64,000 nucleotides of DNA from Serripes groenlandicus. Its lineage: Eukaryota > Mollusca > Bivalvia > Cardiida > Cardiidae. Position numbers and translations under genes: made by a program. The stretch lies in the NCBI GenBank assembly GCA_031761405.1, contig JASEVX010000011.1:14815609-14879608 (forward strand), read 5' to 3'. Shown here in pieces: positions 51,500 through 61,058 of this stretch (the stretch's first letter is position 1; every line of letters starts with the position of its first letter). The notes beneath the pieces are model-generated. The model did not search any database. It was not told where the DNA came from and saw only the letters and a program-made list of their open reading frames with translations.

Positions 51500-51625
51500 C
51501 CGAGTCATTGACAGAGTTGAATGCAGAGAACCGATAGTAGTAGAGAGTTTTATGTTATAACCGAAGATCAAAACCTGGTGCCCTGCTTCGGATGCGGACG
51601 CTTTAATCACTAAACCTCGAAGTAT
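51500..51625 (-). other. Decayed tRNA-like or SINE-head sequence
   Basis: The minus strand holds CGAGGTTTAGTGATTAAAGC and a CAGGTTTTGATCTTCGGTTA word in roughly A/B-box positions. Weak. Confidence 0.3.
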
Positions 51626-51664
51626 ACGCCCACTTATAGTCAACACTGTATATTTACAAAACAC

Positions 51665-51915
51665 GAACCGCTTCGGTTGTGAAGTGATAGAGTCCGTCTC
51701 GAGTGCGGAAGGTGGCGAGTTTGATCCCCGGTCGGGTCATACGAAAGACTTTAAAAATGGTAGTAATGACTGGCCTCCTTGGCGCTTAGGGTTGCGGGGT
51801 TAGACTGACTGGCTGGTGTTAGGATAAATAGACCAGTAGTACTGGTAAATTACCCAGGAAACGCCGTTATATAACTGAACAAATGTTGAAAGCGGCGTAA
51901 AACACAAAACAATCG
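51665..51915 (+). mobile_element. SINE-2, nearly complete
   Basis: Head ACCGCTTCGGTTGTGAAGTG and GGCGAGTTTGATCCCCGGTC, then GTCATACGAAAGACTTTAAA, body CTCCTTGGCGCTTAGGGTTG and GGCTGGTGTTAGGATAAATA. 3' end: AACGCCGTTATATAACTGAA and GCGGCGTAAAACACAAAACA. Confidence 0.93.
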
Positions 51916-52149
51916 ATCAATTTAAAAAACCTGTTTACGTTAAGAAGTAGAAGATGGTCTTTGTGGTTATTTGAGCATGTGCAGTCTATACAGAAATACA
52001 CATTTCAATATAACATCACAATGGATTTTAATGGTATAAGGGTGCCTTGACCCAATCTCAAAGTGGTTCGTTTCCCGACATGCCTTATCTTAAAGAACAT
52101 CTTAAAGATTTAAAAGAAACAGGAACAAAAATAAATATGTTTTAAAATG

Positions 52150-52395
52150 AGTTAACCCTTTCCCACACGCAGCAAATCTGGAGCAGACGACATAGAAAAA
52201 CAGCTTTACAAAAGCAATTGCCTTTAGAGTGAAGTACAATTATTAAATAGGGCTGACGACATTGTGACAAAAGAAGACATTGCTCATACCGAGCAATTTC
52301 AACTTTTGCTACACTGTATTCACGGGTCGTCTGCAGCAGATTTGTTTAAATCAGTGCGTGACTTTTCTTGCGTCTGCCAGTGGGAAAGGGGATAT
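52150..52395 (+). mobile_element. TIR-C MITE, complete
   Basis: GTTAACCCTTTCCCACACGC and GGAGCAGACGACATAG to GGGTCGTCTGCAGCAGATTT and CAGTGGGAAAGGGGAT. It carries an extra GCGTGACTTTTCTTGCGTCT near the right end. Confidence 0.88.
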
Positions 52396-52628
52396 ATGAC
52401 TCTTTCCACGAGAACACCAATATTATGGACTCCGTAAGCTAATCCGGGTCGACACATTCTGTCTCAGGGGGATAAAGGTATAGAGTAATGATTCCTGAAA
52501 CAGAAAATCTGCAGTAGGCGAAAAGTGTCTATGCGGGTAAGCCTGCGCGGCATGCTTAGGCTGATCCGGTTCGATACTTTACGCAGAGTCCACAATTTTG
52601 GTTTTCCCGCGGAACGGCTCACATATAT
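52396..52628 (+). mobile_element. TIR-A MITE
   Basis: Altered left tip (TATGACTCTTTCCACGAGAA), then GGGTCGACACATTCTGTCTC to GGTTTTCCCGCGGAACGGCT. It directly abuts the TIR-C copy. Confidence 0.9.
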
Positions 52629-52654
52629 GTATATAATATGCAACATCCCTATGC

Positions 52655-52738
52655 GTTATTTCTCCTTTATGTTTTCAAAAGACGTCTGCCGCAGATACTT
52701 CAAAATGCGTCTGCAAGTTGGAAGGGTTACAACATAGT
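52655..52738 (+). mobile_element. TIR-C right-end fragment
   Basis: ATGTTTTCAAAAGACGTCTG, CCGCAGATACTTCAAAATGC and GTCTGCAAGTTGGAAGGGTT. Confidence 0.65.
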
Positions 52739-52964
52739 GAGATGATAATATTTCTTATTTGATGGAGGAACTTCTCATGTGGGTTTAAAAGTCATCCATT
52801 AAATCCTAAAAAACGACTCCCCTGTCGTCACTTCGTCTCTGATTGTCTCGTGCAGATATATAATTACATCATAGGATCGCAATATCAGTAGAATAAACAT
52901 GAACATGTCAATTATTTTTTGAAATGCAAAGTGCATATTTTAATTGGATATTTAGGTCGCGTCC

Positions 52965-53137
52965 CCAAACGATTGATTGTTTGTTAGTTGTTTCAAGCTT
53001 CAATCACTTTTTCAGTTACATCAAGGCGTTTCCTGGGTAAGTTTCCAGTCCTACTGGTCCATTTTAGACAGTCGTTATGCTAACCCCGCAACCCTAAGCG
53101 CCAAGGAGGGCAGCCATTGCTACCATTTTCAAAGTTT
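52965..53137 (-). mobile_element. SINE-2 3' half
   Basis: Reverse complement of the tail and body: GATTGATTGTTTGTTAGTTG, ACATCAAGGCGTTTCCTGGG, CCGCAACCCTAAGCGCCAAG. Confidence 0.8.
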
Positions 53138-53246
53138 ACCCAAACGAAAAAGAACTACTTTACTTCCATCGAAGCCCCTAAGGATTCATTTAACAAATTC
53201 ATCTTGTAAGAAAAAGCACCGTTTTAATTCATTCGTTTAAACGTGC

Positions 53247-53592
53247 CAAGCTCAGGTAGTTCAGTCGATAGCGACACAGGCTGTCTAGGCTGGGTAGAGA
53301 GTCCGCGAAACTAAAACGAAATACGACCGAGCTACGTGTGCTTTCAATCCATAGGACTTTGAATTCGTATCCAATTTCTGCCAACATTCTTTGCAAAAGT
53401 AAAAGCAACAAGCGTTATGTGTCTTCCGCAAATGGGCTTACAGTCCTATTTAGAAAAGCAGTTAGTTGATTTGAAATAATCTTGTGTGGAGTACTGGTGT
53501 GGAGAAACCCATGAAGCACATGGGTAGTGAACTGGCCGTCGTGATATGACAGAAAAACAGTTGAAAACGGCAATAAACGGCAATCAATCAAT
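53247..53592 (+). mobile_element. SINE-1, old copy with head insertion
   Basis: GCCAAGCTCAGGTAGTTCAG and CAGGCTGTCTAGGCTG, then about 50 bp of foreign sequence, then CAATCCATAGGACTTTGAAT onward. 3' end: TGGCCGTCGTGATATGACAG and CGGCAATCAATCAATTAAAG. Confidence 0.85.
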
Positions 53593-53667
53593 TAAAGATG
53601 TATGCTTTTTGTGGGCGAAGATTAAATTGGGGATTAAATGGCAGCCAAGAAAACAATTGTGGTCGGT

Positions 53668-53880
53668 GTAATTTAACCTTTCCAACATGCAACAAATCTG
53701 CATCAAACGACTTTGACAACATCTAACCAAAGATACAGAAAAATCGCCATACATGAAAATATAGCTACTAAAGAGAGCTAATAATATTAGGAATAACTGA
53801 GAAATTGCTTATGATGTTTTCAAACGGCGTCTGCTCCAGATGCATAAGAGAGCATCGGTATGTAGGAAAGGCTTAATATG
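53668..53880 (+). mobile_element. TIR-C MITE, diverged
   Basis: TTTAACCTTTCCAACATGCA and AAATCTGCATCAAACGACTT to AACGGCGTCTGCTCCAGATG and TGTAGGAAAGGCTTAATA. Confidence 0.8.
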
Positions 53881-54132
53881 TGACTTTAATAGAGAATCGA
53901 TCCCAAAGACTTAATGGAGATTATATACAGTAAACAACTTCTTATTTAAAAATATTGCTGGATATCGCATTTCAATTTGGACAACTTGTCAGATATAAAA
54001 GTTCACCGCTTGCTTTTACGGGTCAACTCTTTGACATTTATTAAAAAATAAGGGGGAAACTAAAGAGATCGGTAGCTTTACCAGTCTTTCAATTATGTTC
54101 GTTATCTGTCTGCTGCAAATTAATCATATATC

Positions 54133-54252
54133 ATAAACCAGTACTAGGCTAGGAAATGTGCCTTGTATAAGGGCACTTCACAGCGCCGCGATTGGGGATC
54201 GAACACGGAACGCTCGATTCCAAATCTCCGACGCTAACAACTGGATACAAAA
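54133..54252 (-). mobile_element. SINE-3, 5' part
   Basis: CCAGTACTAGGCTAGGAAAT, GGGATCGAACACGGAACGCT and CTCCGACGCTAACAACTGGA. Confidence 0.8.
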
Positions 54253-54296
54253 TAATCCGAATGTGATCTGTACCACAATCACTTACTCGGCCTCTG

Positions 54297-54516
54297 TTAA
54301 CCCTTTCTCACATACAACAAATCTGCAGGAGACGACTTTGAAAGCTTTTATTTAAAAACTTGGAAAATCTCTATAAATGAATGTATGATTATTGAATAGA
54401 GATGAAAACATTGTTGACAAATTGCTCATCATGAGCACTTTCTTCTTTTGCCATAATAATTTCAATATTAACTACCGTAGAGCCTTAATAAATCTTCTGT
54501 TTGTGGGAAAGAGTAC
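54297..54516 (+). mobile_element. TIR-C MITE, diverged
   Basis: GTTAACCCTTTCTCACATAC and TGCAGGAGACGACTTTGAAA to AATCTTCTGTTTGTGGGAAA then GAGTACA. CAAATTGCTCATCATGAGCA is the palindromic centre. Confidence 0.85.
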
Positions 54517-54821
54517 AATGATTGATTCTTGTAAAATCGCCTGTCAGTGCCTCGCTCTGAAACTAGTGATGAATTGGTCCCCGGCATGTGAAGCCACAAT
54601 TACAAATTAGAACATAACATGAATCGATGGTACTCAGCATTATATGAATCCTGATGGTCGGATGAAAGCAATTCATTTAAAATAGGCGACCGGGATAGCA
54701 TAATGGGCTATGTCTCCTTCTTAACAATCCAAGTAACCCAGAAAACTGTATTTAAAGAAAGTTCATTCTAAAAGGCACAACAACTCATATTCCTGACCTT
54801 CTTTTCTTTTCTTTTCTTTTT

Positions 54822-55053
54822 TAGCTATGACGTCAAATGAAAGGTCACCGCTATCCGGCAATGAATCGCACTTTCAATTTCAGAAAAAAACATGTTGTTT
54901 TGAAAATAGCTAAAAACTGTTGTTTACAAATCAATCTGAGGGTATAAACAACATAAGTATTGTCCAATGGGAAACAACTTCAGTCGTATATACGTATTCC
55001 CTCGACAAAAAAAGTCTGCCCGGAAAACCGATCAAAATTGCTTCCCTTTGACA
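54822..55053 (-). mobile_element. TIR-E repeat, reverse orientation
   Basis: AGCTATGACGTCAAATGAAA with GGTCACCGCTATCC at one end and AATTGCTTCCCTTTGAC at the other; TATTGTCCAATGGG lies between. It matches 60676-60925 and 61059-61326 in reverse. Confidence 0.85.
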
Positions 55054-55096
55054 TAAAATTATGTTTCTATGCTGTTCGTTCGTTATATGTGCTTCT

Positions 55097-55190
55097 GCAT
55101 GCCGTGCAGGATACCCCGCACAGACACTTTTCGCCTCCTGCGGATTTTCTTTTTCAGGAATCATTACTCTATACCTCCGAGTTTTCATTT
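55097..55190 (-). mobile_element. TIR-A fragment, reverse
   Basis: GCCGTGCAGGATACCCCGCA, CAGACACTTTTCGCCTCCTG, CAGGAATCATTACTCTATAC. Confidence 0.85.
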
Positions 55191-55243
55191 TGAGAAATTA
55201 AAAAAAAAAAAGACACGATACCTGATTAAACTACTACACAAAG

Positions 55244-55942
55244 TCTTTATATGGTCCATATGCTATAAAAAAATAACGACCGTAATGTTATCGTATGAAA
55301 AAAACTCGGGGGATCCCAAACTAGACCGTATTACTATAAATAAACTCCCTATTGTATTATATATAGTATACTATGGCTAAGTTCATGACGAACTCAAGGA
55401 GGGGAGGGTCAGGGGGCACGTGCATCGATGGTTCATGCGCAGACAATCGGTTCTCGTGAACGCACATCTCTACCCTGGAGTCAAAATTCAAAATGGAAGC
55501 CTCCATGTTGTATCCGCTTGTTTCATTAACGATACCTGAAAGTACATTTTCCTGTTGTCTAAATTACGGAGCTCAATTATTTGCAAGTGCCCAATTAAAC
55601 AAATCCTTATGTATACGTCTTACAAATAGATACATCACTGATTACTAAACTCAGAGGTTCGTATTTCGAGATCATTTACACAACAGTATCCAGAATGGTC
55701 ACCCTTCGCCATTTTGGAACTCTTCTAACTCTCGCTCGAAGCAGGGATGTAAATATTCGGGGCCAGAAGTCATATGACGTCACTATAGTTAAAAGTCTTG
55801 CCGTTCATGAGGCACCCGGATAACTCTAGTCGGAACTCGGGTTCGTCGTGAACTTAGCCACTATGGACCGTGCAAAGGGGCTATAACACGAAAAGGATTC
55901 CCCAAATTACCATTACGATCATTTTGATCATAGCGTATGGAC
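55244..55942. mobile_element. Outer inverted-repeat element, split by a nested insertion
   Basis: Left arm GTCTTTATATGGTCCATATG then CTATAAAAAAATAACGACCG, and right arm TGATCATAGCGTATGGACAA then TATAGAGAGAC. They pair imperfectly over about 45 bp. Coordinates of the outer tips are approximate. Confidence 0.55.
55375..55859. mobile_element. 485-bp inverted-repeat element with 5-bp target duplication
   Basis: GGCTAAGTTCATGACGAACT at the left and GGTTCGTCGTGAACTTAGCC at the right form 23-bp terminal repeats with three differences. ACTAT occurs at 55370-55374 and again at 55860-55864, as a target-site duplication. The interior has no credible frame. Not a member of TIR-A, B, C or E. Confidence 0.88.
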
Positions 55943-56019
55943 AATATAGAGAGACTGTTTGAGTATTTTAACGAGGTATTGTGTTTTTCCCTATTTTCTT
56001 CTGTAATGGAAATTCGGAC

Positions 56020-56160
56020 GCCAGTGCTCTATCCCCCTGAAACGGAACGTGTCGGCCCGGATTAGCCTGCGCTGATTGCGCAGGCTGATCTGGATCGATA
56101 CATTACACAGAGTCCATAATGTTGGTTTTCTCGCGGGATTGCTCATATCATTATAATGCG
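56020..56160 (-). mobile_element. TIR-A, one arm plus centre, reverse
   Basis: GGAACGTGTCGGCCCGGATT, CAGGCTGATCTGGATCGATA and GGTTTTCTCGCGGGATTGCT. Confidence 0.9.
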
Positions 56161-56274
56161 ATGAATGGGTCATTAAATGTTCTACGGGAGACCAGCCTAA
56201 GTATATTGATGATACAGGTTTTCCTGTACATTCAGGCTAGCTGATTCTTATTGATACTGTTTCTCGGAACATTT

Positions 56275-56473
56275 CAGCCGTCACGCGAGAAAACCAACAT
56301 TATGGCCTCTGCGTAATGTATCGACCCAGATCAGTCCGCGCGGACTGATCAAGGCCGACACATTCCGTATCAGGTGAATAGAGGTATAGAGTAGTGCGCG
56401 GCATGCTTAGGCTGATCCGGGTCGATACTTTACGCAGAGTCCACAATGTTGGTTTTCTTGAGGGACGGCTCGT
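56275..56473 (+). mobile_element. TIR-A, internally deleted
   Basis: CAGCCGTCACGCGAGAAAAC to GGTTTTCTTGAGGGACGGCT, with a gap of about 50 bp after GAGGTATAGAGTA. It lies about 120 bp from the previous reverse copy, so the two face each other. Confidence 0.92.
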
Positions 56474-56549
56474 TTCTGGAAACAGTTTGCTATTAAGCGG
56501 TGAACTGTCCAAACAACCTATAACACTGCTCAGAAAATTTGGTTGCCAA

Positions 56550-56795
56550 TACCCATGGTGGTGTAGTAGTAGAGCGTCGGCCTCGGGTGCGGGAGTAGGC
56601 GGGTTTGATCCCTAGCCAGGTCATACCAAATACTTTTAAAATGGAAGTAATTACTTCCCCTCCTTGGCGCTCAGGACGGTAGGGTTAGCAGTGCGGCCGA
56701 TTGGCTGGTGTCTGGATAAATGGACCAGTAATTTACCCTGGAAACGCCGTGTTATAACTGGAAAAAACGTGTAAAGCAGCGGAAATGACCATGCA
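56550..56795 (+). mobile_element. SINE-2, nearly complete
   Basis: CCATGGTGGTGTAGTAGTAG and GGCGGGTTTGATCCCTAGCC, then GTCATACCAAATACTTTTAA, CTCCTTGGCGCTCAGGACGG, GGCTGGTGTCTGGATAAATG and AACGCCGTGTTATAACTGGA. The tail has decayed. Confidence 0.92.
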
Positions 56796-56815
56796 CACAA
56801 AATCACAGAAATATA

Positions 56816-56967
56816 GGATCCATCATGAGTTTTCTTTGGAGATCAAGATTTCTTAAATGAGTCTAGAAAAAGACGGTTATTAACCGAGCCTCTTGGCGAG
56901 GTTAATAACTCTCTTTTTCGAGACGAATTTAAGAAATCTTCTCCAAAGAAAAACGAGTGATGGATTC
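56816..56967. mobile_element. 152-bp foldback
   Basis: GGATCCATCATGAGTTTTCT and TTGGAGATCAAGATTTCTTA on the left mirror AAGAAATCTTCTCCAAAGAA and ACGAGTGATGGATTC on the right. The apex pairs GGTTATTAACC(G)AGCCTC with GAGGTTAATAAC. It differs in sequence from the foldback at 39111 but has the same design and size. Confidence 0.9.
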
Positions 56968-56969
56968 TT

Positions 56970-57408
56970 TTTATCACCTAAACAGTGTGTTTTAATGAAA
57001 AATATTGACAACATCAAAACAAAGACCGAATAACATATTCTTCATAAGAACTTGTGATTCACCGCATAAAAAAGTAGTCCTCATCATTTTTCAATAAGAA
57101 GAAAAAAAAAAAAAATGTTTTAAACAATTAAGACTCGTTATTTATTCAAAATAACGTATTATTGCATTTTTCAATGTGTAAAATTTAACAACTTTTAAAC
57201 AATAAACATAATAAAGATAAAGGTCAAAATGACGTCATCAGTAGTCGCGTGTATGACGTGTTTTTGTTATCACACATGTTGGATATCGTTGTTCCGTGAT
57301 TTGTTCTCAACTTGAAAATAAGGGTATTTATGTGATAACATTAACTTATTATCGATCAGCGAACATGTTACACTACCAATTAACCTAGCTGCACACACAG
57401 GTTCTTAT
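56970..57408. other. Unannotated stretch
   Basis: AT-rich with a poly-A run. It contains GTCAAAATGACGTCATCAGT near 57223. No gene. Confidence 0.4.
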
Positions 57409-57411
57409 ATA

Positions 57412-57612
57412 TTTGATCCTTTCCCTACTACAACAGATCTGCAGATGACGACTCTGATAACTTCTAGGTTAAATTATAGAGCATTTATATGAATGGAAGT
57501 ATCATTATTGAAAATAGTTTGAAAAAGTTTGACAAAATCCTTTTGCCACAATGTTTTCAGGAGGCATCTGTTGCTGATGCGTCACAATGCGTCTGCATGT
57601 GGGACCGAGTTT
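57412..57612 (+). mobile_element. TIR-C MITE
   Basis: GATCCTTTCCCTACTACAAC to GTCTGCATGTGGGACCGAGT. Ends somewhat decayed. Confidence 0.8.
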
Positions 57613-57840
57613 AACCCTTTTCCTCATAAGGCAATTCTGCAGCAGACGACTTTGAACATATTTTGACAAAATAGAAAATCTCCATAATTGAATGGATAAC
57701 CTATAACAAAAAGTGGAAAACATTGTGGCAAAAGGAGAAATTGCACGTTTTGTGAAATTTCTTCTTTTGTCACTATGTTTTCAAAAAGCCGTCTGCTGCA
57801 GAGGCGTCAAAAAGCGTCTATATGAGGGAAATGATTAAAC
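57613..57840 (-). mobile_element. TIR-C MITE, complete, reverse
   Basis: TTAACCCTTTTCCTCATAAG and GCAGCAGACGACTTTGAACA to AAAAAGCCGTCTGCTGCAGA and GAGGGAAATGATTAAA. TTAA-like sequence stands at both ends. It abuts the previous TIR-C copy tail to head. Confidence 0.93.
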
Positions 57841-58069
57841 ATAAAGAAATGGAAAAAATAAACATTGGGCAAATATCACGTCTTCTGACAATGGATTCAA
57901 TACGTTTTTGCAACGCAAATGCTTCAAAATGCAGTTCCAATTTAAAAGGCTTTGCGCATCATACCGTGTTCCGATGATCGTAAAATTAATCTTTTTCACC
58001 CTTTATATAACAAAGGAGCTTGAATCTAAAGGTAACTCGCAGAGGTATTCTGACGTATCCGAGGACAAT

Positions 58070-58207
58070 TTTCAAATAATTGTGACAAAAGAATGCATTG
58101 CACATATTGAATCTTTATTTACTTTTTAACAATATTGTTCATAACTTGCAGATACGTTTTCAAAGTTGTCTGCTGTTGATTTTTCGTATGTTTTAAAGGG
58201 TTTAAAT
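58070..58207 (+). mobile_element. TIR-C right-half relic
   Basis: AATTGTGACAAAAGAATGCA to AAAGTTGTCTGCTGTTGATT and TTTTAAAGGGTTTA. Confidence 0.55.
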
Positions 58208-58309
58208 CAGTACCCCTAGTAAATAATTTCTGCTGATCGACCAACCGGGTCATGCAGTCAATACACCTTCAGCTCACGACATCTGGGGCTGTATTGAGAT
58301 TGTCGGAAT

Positions 58310-58440
58310 CCTCTGTGGTCGAGTGGTTAGCGTCGGGGATTTGAAACCGGGTGTCCCGGGTTCGAAACCCAGTCGCGGCACTACAGTCAAGGTGAAGTGA
58401 CCTTGTTGAAATCGGCGTAAAACCGCAATAAAACAAACAA
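58310..58440 (+). mobile_element. SINE-3, short form
   Basis: CTCTGTGGTCGAGTGGTTAG, CCGGGTGTCCCGGGTTCGAA (intact B box), then a strongly shortened body and GTTGAAATCGGCGTAAAACC with a CAAACAAA tail. Confidence 0.85.
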
Positions 58441-58744
58441 ATTGAGATTGTCCCAATCTGATTAAAATCATCTCCTCAAAAACGCTACGCTATGAGGTTT
58501 ATAGAAAGATCGTGTACTTTAGTCAGATTGAGATTGTCCTAACATACCGAGCACTCGACCGAGTACTGTTATTGTAGTTTCAAGGCTGTAATTTTGTTGT
58601 ACGATTCGGCTTACACTCTCGGAGCCCTCGGTGTTTTAGCACAATCTGTATACACCATGGGTTTTGATTACAGTACGGATGAAGAATATTATTGCGCCAT
58701 GCGCCAACGAAATGCTTTCAAGGTCACGTTAAACCAAATTAATA

Positions 58745-59185
58745 CCTGCTTTGTTGCCTTGTAAATCAACCAGTTTCAACCATCAATTGTCACACTATCT
58801 AAGCGTTTACAGGTAGAATATCTAAGAAAAGAATAAACTCTAAGCTTGAAAGTAATCCAAAGAAAATGGGTTGTGTCATGTTTTATGCAAGAAAGAATTC
58901 ACCCCGCGAAGATGGCTACCGTCATTTTGAACGAACTCGGGCTTGGACGAAATTGATTTTTCGCATACTCTACTCTCACTTTCTAGCAAAGTCAAAAACG
59001 TTAAAAATGATCAAATAAATCATTTCCAGTGCATCATATTCACATTTACAATGAATTTAAACTCAATTTCATATATTCAATGCATTCTGGGGAAGATATA
59101 CACGCATGTCTACGCAGCAATTTATTTTAGGGACTATTTGGCATAGCGGCGGATGTATGTGGCGTAATTTGACCTCAATATGAAA
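58745..59185 (+). repeat. Dispersed repeat, A-B-C order (mate at 1428-1862)
   Basis: A: AAATCAACCAGTTTCAACCA. B: TTTTATGCAAGAAAGAATTC, GATGGCTACCGTCATTTT, AATCATTTCCAGTGCATCAT. C: CATATATTCAATGCATTCTG and GTGGCGTAATTTGACCTCAA. Confidence 0.75.
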
Positions 59186-59277
59186 GACACTATACATACT
59201 GATGCTGCATTTATCATAAGATGTGAAATATGACTCTTTAGACATACAATGATGTAAACTTTATAAAGTAGCTAATT

Positions 59278-59570
59278 TATTCCCATATAGAGACGCTTTC
59301 TGGCGCCTATGCTGCAGACGACTTTTGAAAACAAAGTTGCAAGTTCAATCGTTTAATCTTTCTAAGTCTCAAAATGAGACACATGAAAATAACAATATCA
59401 TGTACAAAATAATCAAATACATATTATGCAAAAGAATAAATTGCTCATTATGAGCAATTTCTATACTTTCCACAGTGTTTTCAACTCTTTTCAGTAATTA
59501 CACTTTTCCGAGTGTTTGCCCGAGAGCCGTCTGCTGCAGATGTGTTGTATGTGGGAAATGGTTCATCAAT
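59278..59570 (+). mobile_element. TIR-C MITE with internal extra sequence
   Basis: TATTCCCATATAGAGACGCT and CTGCAGACGACTTTTGAAAA to GAGCCGTCTGCTGCAGATGT and GTGGGAAATGGTTCA. About 80 bp of unrelated sequence lies between the left arm and the TTGCTCATTATGAGCAA centre. Confidence 0.8.
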
Positions 59571-59854
59571 GTCGTGATGATGTAAGTACAGCAGTATAGA
59601 TCAAGTCATGTTTTGTTTGTTGAATAACACAATCAATTTAGTCCAGACGTTTTACGGCATTTTTATGAGAGATTTTCTTGACAGTTAATCAAGCAACTGA
59701 ATATGTGTTGGCTGCGCATGACGAAAGAGGGTCTTGTTGCATATGCGATCATGTGCAATGGCACAGCCCCGTGCAAGCACTCACTGGGCACGTGTATGTA
59801 AACATGATGTAGACGTATTTTCCGACATCTTATCACATGTAAAGAGAGGAAAAC

Positions 59855-59915
59855 ATGCAGTCACGGGGTCGTCGGTTTGAGACCCGGACTGGTTGCATGT
59901 TTTTTCTTTCCTTGT
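59855..59915 (+). other. Partial tRNA-like sequence, direct copy
   Basis: GTCGTCGGTTTGAGACCCGG then ACTGGTTGCATGTTTTTTC. B-box half only; paired with the inverted copy at 59965-60045. Confidence 0.6.
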
Positions 59916-59964
59916 GAGACATTGGCGCCATAACTTGGGAGCCAATTGCAAATGGAGTGAAAAA

Positions 59965-60045
59965 CATGCATCCAGTCCGGGGCTCGAACCAGGGACCTCT
60001 CGCTTTCAGGGCGAGTACTCTAGAAACTGAGCTAACCGGTCCGCT
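59965..60045 (-). other. tRNA-like sequence with good stems
   Basis: The minus strand reads ACCGGTTAGCTCAGTTTCTA (A box), a perfect 5-bp anticodon stem CTCGC/GCGAG around CCTGAAA, and CCTGGTTCGAGCCCCGGACT (B box, T stem intact). The acceptor arms pair at five of seven positions. The position before the anticodon is C instead of the usual T, and TGA in the loop would suggest serine, but no long variable arm is present. It is more likely a SINE head or pseudo-tRNA than a functional gene. Confidence 0.5.
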
Positions 60046-60061
60046 TACATGTACATGTAAT

Positions 60062-60080
60062 CCCCCCCCCCCCCCCCCCA
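60062..60080. repeat. Poly-C run
   Basis: About 18 consecutive C residues. Confidence 0.97.
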
Positions 60081-60234
60081 ACTGTGTATAAGTTCTACCC
60101 GCGACATGCTATATTCGGTGTATGGTCGTTAGAGATAGGGTTTGATTGTGGACTTGCCTGAAAATCCACGAACCATACAGATCTCTTTCGTTCCGTGACG
60201 GAATATGCCGATCCTATTGACCCACAACCCTTGC

Positions 60235-60422
60235 CCACAAAAAGACTTATTATTAAAGACATCATGGCAAAAGGATAAATTGCTCATAAAGAGCACAATG
60301 TTTTCAACTCTTTTGAAAAAAAAAAAAACTTTCATTAGAGATATTATCGATATTTTTAACTACATGTAGAAGTTTTTCGTCCTATGTTGCAAATGTGTTG
60401 TATGTGGGAAAGGGTTGATAAA
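60235..60422 (+). mobile_element. TIR-C MITE, right part
   Basis: GGCAAAAGGATAAATTGCTC, CACAATGTTTTCAACTCTTT, then TTGTATGTGGGAAAGGGTTG. Confidence 0.75.
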
Positions 60423-60675
60423 AACCACCAAAATACGGAAATAACCGATCTTATAGAATGCATTTCCGGCTAGATCACGTGATCAACAAACGAAGAGCGG
60501 ATTGTCGCAAAGTAGCATTAGGTCGGTTTTCGCGTGACTTGATCCAATTAATGCTCCAGTCGGAACGTAATTTATGAATTCTTAAACTCAATCAAGACAG
60601 CTGATGTCTAACAGGCAACTGGCTACCTTTTCCTTATGAATAGGGAGCCGCATCCTCGGTACCCCAGGCTAATTA

Positions 60676-60925
60676 GGTCAAAGGGAAGCCATTCGGATCG
60701 GCGAGCCGGGCAGACAATTTCAGATTAATCCGTAAGACTGTCGTTGCCTCCCAGTGGACAATAATGATTTTGATGAAAGTTGAACTTGTTTTTTATATAG
60801 TTGAATGTGTAACCAAAACATTGTTTGCTTTTAGCTATATCGACAGCTAAAGAACAATTTTCAGAATAACATGAAAGTAAAATTCACTGCGGGATAAGGG
60901 TGACTTTTGATTTGACGTCATAGCT
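60676..60925 (+). mobile_element. TIR-E repeat, first direct copy
   Basis: GGTCAAAGGGAAGCCATTCG, GATCGGCGAGCCGGGCAGAC, GTGGACAATAATGATTTTGA, then CACTGCGGGATAAGGGTGAC and TTTGACGTCATAGC. Direct copy of 61059-61326 across a 133-bp spacer. Confidence 0.9.
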
Positions 60926-61058
60926 CATAATAAAATAAGGAATTTTGTGAGCTTACTATAAACTTAGCGAGCCTGTTCCAGGCATCTTTTTTTCCAGAAA
61001 AGATAACGTTCTCGGCAGTTTTTCTACAATGATCTATTTTGGGGGGGTCTATTTTTTG

